In this document: positions 1-8,529 of the stretch, piece by piece
Layout: every line of letters starts with the position of its first letter
Numbering within the stretch: the first letter of the stretch is position 1
Source: Phytohabitans suffuscus
Lineage (GTDB): Bacteria; Actinomycetota; Actinomycetes; Mycobacteriales; Micromonosporaceae
Assembly: GCF_011764565.1 (NCBI RefSeq)
Contig: NZ_AP022871.1
Coordinates: 3,720,320-3,784,319 of the forward strand
Length of the DNA: 64,000 nucleotides
Reading direction: 5' to 3'
The notes under the pieces: generated by a model
Database searches by the model: none
What the model was told of the DNA's origin: nothing
The model's input: only the letters and a program-made list of their open reading frames with translations
Position numbers and translations under genes: made by a program

Positions 1-2
1 TC

Positions 3-3000
3 AGCCAGAAGAGCATGATCGGCCAGACCATGCGGGAGTACGGCGGCCGTTTCCTGTTCGAGCTGATCCAGAACGGGTACGACGCGCAGACACCGGACAC
101 CGGACACCGGCACCGGGCGCATTGTGGTGTTGCTGGCGCGTGGCGAGGGTGTACATGGCACGCTCTACGTCGCCAACACCGGGCACGGGTTCACCGCGAG
201 CAACGCCTGGCGCATCCGCTCGCTGGGATTGAGCGACGAGCCGATTGGTGAGGGCATCGGAAACAAGGGTGTCGGCTTCAAGAGTCGCCCGACGCGTTGC
301 GGTCGCGGCGCATCCTGCTGAGCGACTCGGGCGAACTCCAGCCGTGCGCCGGCGGGCGGGCCGGCGAGAGGCCCGCGAGCCGGGAGGCGGCGCCGTTCTT
401 CCCGCCGACGACCCAGCGGGTCGCCGACGAGGACGATGTCGACCCCGGCGCCGACCTGTCGCTGCCGGCCAGTCTGTCCAGCCGACTGTTCTATCTGCAG
501 GGCGAGCTGACCTGGCACACGAATCGGCAGCCGACCCCGGCGCGTAGGTTCCTCCAGGAGAACCGGCTCGTCCGCAGCTTCGAGACCCGGGGCATCCTCG
601 AACACATCCGTGCCGTGCTCGCCGACAGCCGGGCGCAGCGGGTCGCCCGCGACGCGCTGATGTTCGTGTTCAGCTTGAGCCGCAGCGGTGCGCGCATCAA
701 GACCGACCTGGCCGCCCTGGGCCTGCGCCTGCCGACCGCGAACGGCGCTTGGATGGCTGCCGGGGACTGTCTGTTCTCGTCCGACTGGCCGGGTACGACC
801 GGCACTGAATTGTCCGCGATCGCGGCCACCCCGGAGGACCGGTCGGCCGAACTGCACGCTCTCGCAGGCCGGTTGCTGGCACCACCGGCGCAGCTCATGC
901 GAGCCGGCGACCAGGTCGCCGACTGGGTGGCCTTCCTGCAGCGCGTCGGCGTCGGCGAGGTGATGCCGCTGCAGTCCTTGCGCGATGGTCGTGAAATATA
1001 CGGCAGCTACCTGACCCGCGAGCAGCTCTCGGCCGTGCCTGGACTGCCCGATCCGGTCCGCGATCACTGGGCGAACGCCCTACCGACAAGTTGCGCCGCG
1101 GGGTTCCCGTGGACACCGTATGTCGCGAAGACCTCACTGTGGTGGCTTCCGGGACAGGCCGACTGGGAGCGGCTGACCGACCGGGTGCGCCGGCACCTGG
1201 CACGGCAGATTTTGCGTGGGCTGAAGGGCGCGTGGCCGGCCGACGCCCTGGTGACCGTCTGGGAACGCGACCGGGCCGGCGAGAAGGATCCGCAACGGCG
1301 CTGGACGCCGCTCGGCGCCTTTTTTGCGCACGGTGGCCTGGCTGCCGACGCAACGGCCGGGTCAGAGCGGCGAGGGTTTTGCGACGCCGACCGCCTGTTG
1401 GACGTTCCCGGTACACGGTGACGATGTGCCGCCACGGTTCGCGTCGCTGCTCGCCAAGCCGCTGCGAGACCTGCTCGACGACGACCCGGCGGCGCTGCGG
1501 CGGCTGGCCAGTCTGGGCCTTGGCGTGTGGGGCCGGGACACCGACGCGCCGCGCCTGGTGCGCCACCTGGGAGCGTTATTCCACGGCGGTGCGATCACCG
1601 AGGCCCATGCGGCGCAGTTCCAAAACACATACCGGGCGGCGTGGGCGGCCTGCGCCGGTCTGGGCGCCGAGGCGGAGCCGTTCCCGCCGAACACCCGGGG
1701 TTACCTCGTGGTCAACGTCGGCGGTTCGTCCACCGCCCTGCCGCTGGAGCCGGACGGCGGTGATCAGGAAACGCCCGAGGTGGTCGTGGCGTCGCGGGAG
1801 GACGAACAGAGCCTGCTGCGGCTTATGGCCGATTTCGGGTGGCGGGTCCTCGAGGTTGACGCGCATCCCGAGACGGTGACCGCCATCCTGCGCCGCCGCC
1901 TCGGTGACCGGGTGTCGCGCGCCAGCGGCATCGCGCCGGTCGTGCTGCTGGACGGTCACGAGTTCGACCCGACGGCTGCCGCCGGTGCCCGACCGATCGT
2001 CGGTGTCCTCCCGTGGCTGCCGTTGTTCGTAGCGACGCTGCTCGAACACCAGCGCAGCCAGTTCAGCCGCCTCGGCCAGCGGGCGTTCGACGAGACACTC
2101 GACGCGCTGCGGCGGGTGCGGATCGCCTTCGCCGGCACGGTCGAGGTCCGTCTCGGCGAGGAGACCCGGCGGCTCCCGGATCGGCTGCACGAGGTGCTGC
2201 CGGTGCCGCACGCCGAACATCCGACCCTGATCGTCGAGGGTGCAGAGCCGGACTTGGACTGCGACAAACTGGAGGCGATGGCGGAGCCGCTGGCATACCT
2301 CATCGGCAGGCGCGACTACGCCCGCACCCTGCGCTGGGCCGCGGAGCGGACCCGGCGGATTGTCGTCCCCGTCGCCCAACTCAGCGACGATGACGTGGCC
2401 GAGATCTGCGACGTCACCGCCGCGGACATCCGGACGATGGCACGGCGCATCCAGTCGCCCCTGCAGCCCGTACTACACAGGCTCTATCCCGTCCTCACGC
2501 ACTACCTCGACGAAGCGGCCGCGCCGTTCGATCCCGACTCGCCGTCAGTGGAGAGCGAGCAGGACGCCCGAGACCGGCTCGCCGCGCTGGCCGATCGGCT
2601 CGGCCACGAACCGAACCAGCTGTTCGTCGCCGCCCTCGACGCTCCGACCCTCGCGGTACTCCAGCAACAACTGAAAATCCCGGTACGCGAGCTCAACGCC
2701 ACCCTTTCCGGTATGGGCGGGCGCTATCCGCTCATCGACTACAGCATGCAGTACGCCGAGGACTTCGCCGATTATGTACGCGCCCAGCGCGACTGGCTGC
2801 TCGACCGGCTGCGCTGGCATCGATGGGATCGGTTCTCGGCGAGCGAGCCGCAGCCGGACTGGCCGCAACTCCGCCGCGTCGAGCTACTCGCCCCGGACCC
2901 ACGCTGGGGCACGACGGTCGACGGACTCTCGGCCGACCTCATGGCGGCGCAGGTCGAGGAGCAACTCGAGGCCCGGCTGGGCGGACGACCGCCGACCAGC

Positions 3001-3999
3001 GGCCCATCCCTGCCACGCCGCAATGACTGCGCGAGGGCCAACGCCGAGCTGGTCGACACCGCCGCCGGACGGCTTGCCAAGCTCGTGCGCGCCTGGCTTG
3101 AGCGACACGGCCGGCCGATTCCCCGCCGTGGACCGATGAGGCGTCGGCGGGTCCCGCGCTGCGCGCGACGCTCGACTCGGCCGGCGCGCTCGACTTCTCC
3201 GTGCTGACATTGCAGGATGTGCTGCGCTGGTTGCAGAAACTTGGCGTCTGGCCGGCCGACATGCTCCCGACCGATGACGCCGCCACGCTCGGACTCACAG
3301 ATGACGACCTCGACCGTCAGAAGGCCGAGGAGCGGCAGCAACGCGCCGAACGGGAACGGCAGCGACGGACCGTGAACATCGACGACAAGCCGTTCGACCT
3401 GAACGACGGCTTCGCATCGCTACGCGCGGCTCTCGACGACGCGCTTGACCGGACGCCCGAATTCCTGACCACGCCACGCAAGTTCACCGGTCTTCAGGAA
3501 ATCGACAGCCGACCGGGCCGCGGCGCCCGGACCAGCGGCGGCGGCTTCGGCGGCGGCAGGTCCACCTCCGAGCTGTCGAGCCTGCAGAAACTGGGGGGTG
3601 GGTTTCGCCGGCGAGTGGTACGCGTATCGGTGGCTGGAGCGGCATTACGGCGTCGACTTCACTCCGGAGTGCTGGGTTTCGAGGTACCGCGAGCAGGTCT
3701 TTCCCGGCACCGGTGACGACGGCCTGGGCTGGGACTTCGAAATCCCCGGCCGGCGCGGTAGCTGGTACTACGAGGTCAAGACCACGCTCGGCGAGGGTGG
3801 TCGGATCGAGCTAGGCGAGACCCAGGTGATCGCAGCGCAGGAGAACGCCCGGAACCGGCGGTGGCGGCTCATCGTGATCACCAACGTCATGAATGAGAAC
3901 CGCCAAATCCGCATGCTGCCGAACCCGTTCGACCCGGCGAGCCGCAGCCGCTACCAATTCGTCGGACAAGGTCTGCGCCTGGAGTACCGCTGGTCGTGA
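3..3999 (+). pseudogene. Sacsin-like ATPase / DUF3883 (NOV_C) protein, broken by frameshifts; 5' end outside window
   Basis: The reading frame is split over several segments, each encoding part of one large protein. The start (3-about 90) carries an N-box-like ELIQNGYDA. Positions 124-285 carry GNKGVGFKS, a G2-type glycine box, so this is a GHKL/Hsp90-type ATPase half as in sacsin-like proteins. The last segment (3600-3999) is a DUF3883 domain with GWDFEI and YYEVKTT, a PD-(D/E)xK-like pattern. Frame breaks lie at a 7-bp tandem repeat (90-110), near 285 (probable deletion after GFKS), at a T6 run (1320-1325), at a C4 run (3121-3124) and at a G6 run (3593-3598). Removing one repeat unit, one T and one G and adding one C restores continuity except near 285. 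Such ATPase-DUF3883 fusions often sit among defence genes; the function is unknown. It may be a true pseudogene or partly a sequencing artefact. Confidence 0.75.
90..110 (+). repeat. Three perfect tandem copies of ACACCGG in the ATPase gene
   Basis: Three 7-bp units lie at 90-96, 97-103 and 104-110, followed by a partial unit (CACCGG). Seven is not a multiple of three. With two units the frame runs directly from the N-box segment into the segment encoding RIVVLLARGEG, so copy number decides whether the gene is open here. Confidence 0.85.
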
Positions 4000-4457
4000 C
4001 CGTCGGCCATCTCGCCGTTGCCGCTGCGACGCCACCACCTGGTTCGGACTGGTCGTTGACGCCACGGATCAGATACGAGCGGGGGAGCCTCCAGCCCGCC
4101 GGCATGCTCGAGATCGTACTGATGTACACCCCAGCCCATGATGGTCGGCATCGCCGGCCAGCAGATTGAGATCGACCGGCACTGGCGCGTCGTCGACCCC
4201 CACCCTAATCCCGGTCAAGCCCTGAGCGCCGGGCCAACGGATGCCCGCGTGGTGCTCCGGTGGTGCTCGAATGTTCCGTACCGAACCAGCACTACCGCAA
4301 CTGTTCCGCATCATGGCGGACGTCACGGCTGTTCAACCACGGCGTCTGATCGAGTGAACCGCCCGGACCAGGGCATACCAAAAGCTCCCCGACCGGACGG
4401 AGAGCTTGCAAATTGGCACTCTTTATGAGAGGGCCATCGTGGCTGAAGGTGAGAGCC
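4000..4457. other. No recognisable gene between the DUF3883 gene and the tRNA fragment
   Basis: I see no credible coding sequence, repeat or RNA in this stretch. Short open frames exist on both strands but none has a recognisable motif or good ribosome binding site. Confidence 0.5.
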
Positions 4458-4509
4458 GAGCATCTGACTACGGATCAGAAGGTTAGGGGTTCGAGTCCCT
4501 TCGGGCGCG
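4458..4509 (+). other. 3' fragment of tRNA-Arg(ACG): probable attachment site of an integrative element
   Basis: The sequence folds as the 3' part of a tRNA. It has a D-stem end (GAGC), an anticodon arm TCTGA-CTACGGA-TCAGA with anticodon ACG, a T arm with TTCGAGT, an acceptor strand CGGGCGC and discriminator G. The 5' acceptor strand and most of the D arm are missing, so it cannot be a working tRNA. Integrases of actinobacterial elements and phages commonly recombine in tRNA 3' ends, leaving exactly such a fragment at the distal att site. A terminator follows, as expected for the original chromosomal side, so the element would lie to the left with its intact tRNA outside the window. Confidence 0.75.
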
Positions 4510-4518
4510 CGACGCGAA

Positions 4519-4551
4519 ACGGCCTCCCGCCGCAGGTGGGAGGCCGTTTTC
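4519..4551 (+). terminator. Intrinsic terminator after the tRNA-Arg fragment
   Basis: A 10-bp perfect stem (ACGGCCTCCC / GGGAGGCCGT) with a 9-nt loop is followed by TTTC. It probably belonged to the original tRNA gene. I see nothing else recognisable from here to 4825. Confidence 0.75.
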
Positions 4552-4825
4552 ATCGTGGCGCCGCACGCGGGCCGGCACCGTTACCCAGATGTGTGACCGG
4601 GCCGTTGCTCACAGTGCGCTGCTCGGGGCGGAGCTTCGGCGCCTCCCCGACCTGCTTCGCCCCCGAGCTTGCGCAGCAGGCGCCTGTAGATCCGCCGGCT
4701 CGATCGGGAACGCCATCGGCCAGCATCAGGGAGCACGCGCTGTGCCGGAAACACGCAGTCGGACGACCCGAGGAACTCGCGTTCGCTTTTCTGTGCCTCC
4801 ACGGATCGCTTGACCGAAGTGCGAT

Positions 4826-5590
4826 CTACGTGTCGGGGACAGCGTCGAGAAGGTGAGCGGCTACCGTAGGCGGCAGGATTGTGGACCAGATGACTTCACC
4901 GGGTTCCGGCTGAAGAACCGCCACACCTTGCGGTTCTGGCTGCCAGGAGTCAGGGGCGATGCCTGGCACGGCGTTCAAGATAGCAGCGAACACTTTCGGA
5001 TTTGCGATGTTCTCTGTTCCGATCAACAGGTATGTTTCTCCATCCTGGGCGAGTGTGAGCGCGGTCACCCTGTAGCTTTCGAACTCTGCTTGATATGAGT
5101 ATCCGTCTCGTAGGGAGCGAGCGATCAGTTCGCAAACAATCCTGCTAATCGCGTGGTTCCACGCGTAGATGTGCTCAAGTTCGAGGCGTTTCCAATCCCA
5201 GTCCTGCGGCAACCAGCGATCGGAACCCTCGCGGCTGGCGGTCGACTCCAATGAGGCATAGAGGTCCGCCGGGTCTCCCTCCCGCCTGTATCCGCCCATG
5301 CCCAACCACCATGGAGCGAGTCGGGCTTGCGATTCCGAGGCGGCGTCGGCTTCAGGTAACCGGATCGCCGCGCCTCGCCAGCGTCCGGTCTTGACCTTGA
5401 ACCAGATACGATCCGTCAGACTCAGGATCCGTTCAACACCTCCAGATGCGTATATGTCTGGGAGGCGTTGCGCCTCTTTCACTAAGGGATGATCAAGTTC
5501 CGGAAGGTGTACGCTGATGTCGGGTATCGGCAGATCGAGGGCTTCAATGCACACCTTCGTGGGTCGGACGGATTGGGCCTCGCTGCTCAT
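4826..5590 (-). CDS. Hypothetical protein (254 aa), possible partner of the upstream antitoxin-like gene
   Basis: I do not recognise the family. The protein is rich in Trp and acidic residues (motifs APWWLGMGG, RWLPQDWDWKRLELEH) and has no signal peptide or membrane segment, so it is probably cytosolic. Its GC content is clearly lower than that of the purine genes, suggesting acquisition by transfer. It lies 47 bp downstream of a small ribbon-helix-helix-like gene on the same strand, the usual arrangement of an antitoxin followed by its target, but no known toxin fold or catalytic motif is visible. A toxin role is only a guess from position. Confidence 0.6.
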   Translation of the reverse strand: MSSEAQSVRPTKVCIEALDLPIPDISVHLPELDHPLVKEAQRLPDIYASGGVERILSLTDRIWFKVKTGRWRGAAIRLPEADAASESQARLAPWWLGMGGYRREGDPADLYASLESTASREGSDRWLPQDWDWKRLELEHIYAWNHAISRIVCELIARSLRDGYSYQAEFESYRVTALTLAQDGETYLLIGTENIANPKVFAAILNAVPGIAPDSWQPEPQGVAVLQPEPGEVIWSTILPPTVAAHLLDAVPDT

Positions 5591-5637
5591 TCGGCGATTT
5601 TAATACCAAAACTCGCCCGAACCCAGACGCCAAGGCG

Positions 5638-5904
5638 TCAGCTTGTCTTGGGCATCCCGCCATACTCGTCAATCTGCTCGGGCGAGAGCCCTGCAAGCAG
5701 CGCAACGCTTGACGTGGAGGAGCCATCGAGCCGACTTAGCACGGCACGAACGCCTTCGTTGATCTCTTCGCGGTGCTTGTCGATGTACTCGCGAACGGCC
5801 GCCTCTACAACGTCCTTCTTGGCCTTGCCTAGGAAGTGGGCGGCATGCGAGATGAGCTGGTCGGTCCCAACGTCGACCTTGATGGGAGCAGACGCAGCAG
5901 CCAT
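5638..5904 (-). CDS. Small ribbon-helix-helix antitoxin-like protein (88 aa)
   Basis: The N-terminal half has the pattern IKVDVGTDQLI followed by a helical KKDVVEAAVREYI segment, as in CopG/VapB-type ribbon-helix-helix regulators. The C-terminal half is acidic and could bind a partner (LSPEQIDEYGG). The ATG start has a GGAGG box about 6 nt upstream. A short palindrome lies in front and could be an operator for autoregulation. It is transcribed toward the 254-aa gene. The antitoxin assignment is inferred from size, motif and context. Confidence 0.6.
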   Translation of the reverse strand: MAAASAPIKVDVGTDQLISHAAHFLGKAKKDVVEAAVREYIDKHREEINEGVRAVLSRLDGSSTSSVALLAGLSPEQIDEYGGMPKTS

Positions 5905-5932
5905 GGTGCCCCTCCGGTGTCTAGGTGTCGTA

Positions 5933-5946
5933 GGTACCAAAGTACC
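5933..5946. promoter_or_regulatory. Candidate operator of the antitoxin-like gene
   Basis: GGTAC-CAAA-GTACC is a perfect 5-bp inverted repeat about 29 bp upstream of the start codon. Its position fits autorepression by a ribbon-helix-helix dimer. It is short, so chance is possible. Confidence 0.35.
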
Positions 5947-6110
5947 AGTCAACACTGTGCTCCTATGAGCCGACGATACGAAGGCTGTGACGACGCCGCT
6001 ACGCGCTCGGGGGGTGATGTGAGCAGGCCCAGGCAGGGGACGAGCGCTGAGGGAACGTCCGGCGGCTGCGTTGCCCAGGTCGGCTCCGATACGCCATGAC
6101 CGCGCCGGGG

Positions 6111-6857
6111 TCACTGCCCGAGCAGGTCGGAGGCGACGCCGGCGCCGGGGATGACGATCGAGTGGTGGTAGTTGCCGGGTCCGGCCGTGCGTTCGAGGGT
6201 GCGCAGGATGCGGACCGGGTTGTCGTACGGGCCTTGCTGGAAGAAGGGCTTGCCGTGGTGGCCGAAGGTGATCCGGCCGGGCGGCTGCCAGGCGCCGAGC
6301 TGCGGCGCGGCTTGGCGGAAGTCGGGGTGAGGGTCGAAGCCCAGCGTGCGGGCGTACTCCACGGCGCCGAAGACGAGGTCCTGGGCGAGTTCGAGCGGCA
6401 CGGCCAGCGGGTCGGTGGGGTAGGCGGCGTAGAACTCGGCCAGGAACCCGGGTAGGTGGCGCCGGTTGACCGTGCAGGGGGCGGTGGCGTTCTTCACGCC
6501 GAGGCAGTAGGTGTCGACGAGGAAGCCGCAGACGCTGACGTCGGTGTTGTCGTGTTCGCGGACGACCGTGACGTTGGCCAGCCCGGCGCCGTGTGCGAGC
6601 GGTGGCAGGTCCTCGTCGTCGATCCAGTCGGCTGGCCTGTCTTCGATGGTGAGGCCGTTGCTCCACTGACGGGTGATCCAGCAGCCGACCAGCGGCTTCG
6701 GCTCGGCCGCCGTGCGCTTGGGACTTTCGGCGGCGGCGCCGCGGACCAGTGCGGTGACCTTGGCTCGGGGTACGCCCAGCGCGCGGGCGATCTGTTTCGG
6801 CGTATTGCCGGCCGCACGCAGGGCCCGGGCTTGGGTCCTCAGGTCGTCGGAGTCCAC
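6111..6857 (-). CDS. Conserved actinobacterial HTH-domain protein (about 248 aa)
   Basis: The N-terminus has a helix-turn-helix of the resolvase/HTH_23 type (QARALRAAGNTPKQIARALG, then PRAKVTALVRG). The remainder matches a family I recall from Streptomyces and relatives, with conserved CGFLVDTYCLGVKNA, a hydrophobic segment ending FGAVEYARTLGFDPHPDF, and GPYDNPVRILRTLER. The biochemical function is not known to me. The GTG at 6855-6857 is preceded by AGGA; in-frame starts at 6881 (GTG) and 6893 (TTG) are possible. It is divergent from jetA with about 100 bp between the chosen starts, so it could regulate or accompany the Wadjet operon; this is inference only. Confidence 0.65.
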   Translation of the reverse strand: MDSDDLRTQARALRAAGNTPKQIARALGVPRAKVTALVRGAAAESPKRTAAEPKPLVGCWITRQWSNGLTIEDRPADWIDDEDLPPLAHGAGLANVTVVREHDNTDVSVCGFLVDTYCLGVKNATAPCTVNRRHLPGFLAEFYAAYPTDPLAVPLELAQDLVFGAVEYARTLGFDPHPDFRQAAPQLGAWQPPGRITFGHHGKPFFQQGPYDNPVRILRTLERTAGPGNYHHSIVIPGAGVASDLLGQ

Positions 6858-6957
6858 GCCGGTGATCCTGCTGGCTGTCACAGATCGTGTCAAAGGGGGT
6901 GGTCACCCACGCGGGTGCGGCGGCTCGTCGGTCCCCCTCGGTAGGGTGGGCGGCGTC

Positions 6958-8529
6958 ATGGCGCAGACACCGCAACCCCGGCCGGTGTTCGGTCTCGATG
7001 TCTTCGGGCTCGACGATCGGATGCGGCTCTTCGGTTACGTCACGGCCGACAACCGGCTGGCGTACCTGTGGGTGTTGCGCGCCTTCGACGCGGCCCGCGC
7101 CAACTACCACGTGCTCATGGACACCTCCGACGTCGCGGCCGCGCTCGCCGGCTTGCACGAGGCGCACGACGACTGCCCGGACCCCGGCGACCTGGAGCTT
7201 CCCCGCCTGCTCGACGCGCTGGTGGAGTGGGGCGTGCTCGACCGTGGCCAGGACGGCACCCGCGCGACCACCCTGGCGGAGTACCGCAACCGTCACTCGG
7301 TGTACCAGTTCACTGAGGCCGGGTTCCGCGCGCACCGCGCGGTCGAGAGCGTGCTCTCCGCGACCATGGACGACGCGACCCTGTCGCGCCTTGTCTTCGC
7401 TGACCTGCTGGCCGACCTCGCGGCCCTCGCCTCGGCCAACGCCGCAGGTGACGCGGAAGAGGTCTACCGCAAGCTCAACCGGCTCGACCGTGCCCTGGCC
7501 GACATCGCCGAGCGGGCCGCGCGGTTCTACCACATGCTCGGCGACCTGAGCCGCACCAACGACAGCAGCCCGGAGACGTTTCTGGCGCACAAGGACGCCC
7601 TGCTGGCGCACCTGCGCGACTTCCACGACGAGCTGCAGCGGTACACCCCTCGGCTGCGCGAGGCGGTGCACGCCGTCGAGGACACCGGGCTGGAGCGGAT
7701 GATCGAGGCCGCGGCCGCGGCCGACGAGCGCATCTTCCGCACGTCGGCGGAGCGTGTCGCAGACTGGCAGCGCCGTTGGGACGGGCTCCGCTCCTGGCTG
7801 GCGCCGCCCGGCTCCGACCAGCTCAGCGAGGCCGACCGGCTGGCCGACGCCACGATCTCCGCGATCGGTGACGTGCTGGCCTTGCTGCGGCGGGTGACCG
7901 AGTCGCGCCGGGGCGGTGTCAGCCGCGAGTCACAGCTGCGGCACCTGGCCGCCTGGTTCACCGCGGTGGGCAGCCAGGATGCCGCGCACGCCCTCTTCGA
8001 CGCCACGTTCGGCCTGGGCGGGCCGCGGCACGTCAGCGTGGCACACAGCGATCCGGAGGCGATCCCGACCCGCCAGTCCTGGTGGGACGCGCCGGCGGTG
8101 GAGCTGTCCCGCACGCTGGTCGAGGCCGGCCGCGCGCCGGGCCAGGGCAATGGCCGCCCGGCGCGGGTGGAGCGCTCGCCGGAGTCGCGAGCCCGCCTGC
8201 GCCAGGATCAGCTGGCGCGGGAGCGGCGGTCCGCGGCGGCGGCCGCCGGACTCGTCGACCTGGCGCTCGGCGAGCAGCCGCTCGACGAGGCACAGACCGC
8301 TGTGCTGCTCCGGCTGCTCGACATCGCGCTGGCCGCGCGGGTGTCCGGGCGCGCGGGCGTGCCGCTGGCCGCCGCCGCGTACGGCATCCGGCTCACGCTG
8401 ACCCCGGCGGCCGGCCGGTTCGTCGCGGTGCCGGCGGCGGGCGGCACCTTGTACCTCGACGGCTTCGCCCTCTCGGTCGAGACCGCCGGCCACACCGTCG
8501 CGCGGGAGCGGGAGCTGGTCGGGGTATGA
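6958..8529 (+). CDS. jetA: Wadjet protein JetA (TIGR02677/DUF2397 family)
   Basis: This 523-aa protein begins a four-gene operon whose members match TIGR02677, 02678, 02680 and 02679. That set is recognised as a Wadjet system (by memory type II). JetA is the kleisin-like subunit that bridges the SMC-like JetC heads. Seen here are a winged-helix-like N-terminus (VFGLDVFGLDDRMRLFGYV), long central helices (180-300) and a C-terminal winged-helix-like region. The ATG at 6958 follows GGGTGGG; frames further upstream have no support. The stop overlaps the jetB start by 4 bp (ATGA). Wadjet complexes recognise and cut closed circular plasmids. Confidence 0.85.
   Translation: MAQTPQPRPVFGLDVFGLDDRMRLFGYVTADNRLAYLWVLRAFDAARANYHVLMDTSDVAAALAGLHEAHDDCPDPGDLELPRLLDALVEWGVLDRGQDGTRATTLAEYRNRHSVYQFTEAGFRAHRAVESVLSATMDDATLSRLVFADLLADLAALASANAAGDAEEVYRKLNRLDRALADIAERAARFYHMLGDLSRTNDSSPETFLAHKDALLAHLRDFHDELQRYTPRLREAVHAVEDTGLERMIEAAAAADERIFRTSAERVADWQRRWDGLRSWLAPPGSDQLSEADRLADATISAIGDVLALLRRVTESRRGGVSRESQLRHLAAWFTAVGSQDAAHALFDATFGLGGPRHVSVAHSDPEAIPTRQSWWDAPAVELSRTLVEAGRAPGQGNGRPARVERSPESRARLRQDQLARERRSAAAAAGLVDLALGEQPLDEAQTAVLLRLLDIALAARVSGRAGVPLAAAAYGIRLTLTPAAGRFVAVPAAGGTLYLDGFALSVETAGHTVARERELVGV

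Noticed and set aside
4458..4509. A functional tRNA-Arg gene
   Set aside because: No 5' acceptor strand or D-arm 5' half can be found upstream, so a cloverleaf cannot form.
5638..7671. 677-codon minus-strand frame running through the antitoxin-like gene, the HTH gene region and jetA
   Set aside because: Only its last 88 codons match a real protein; the rest is antisense to jetA or out of frame with the HTH gene.
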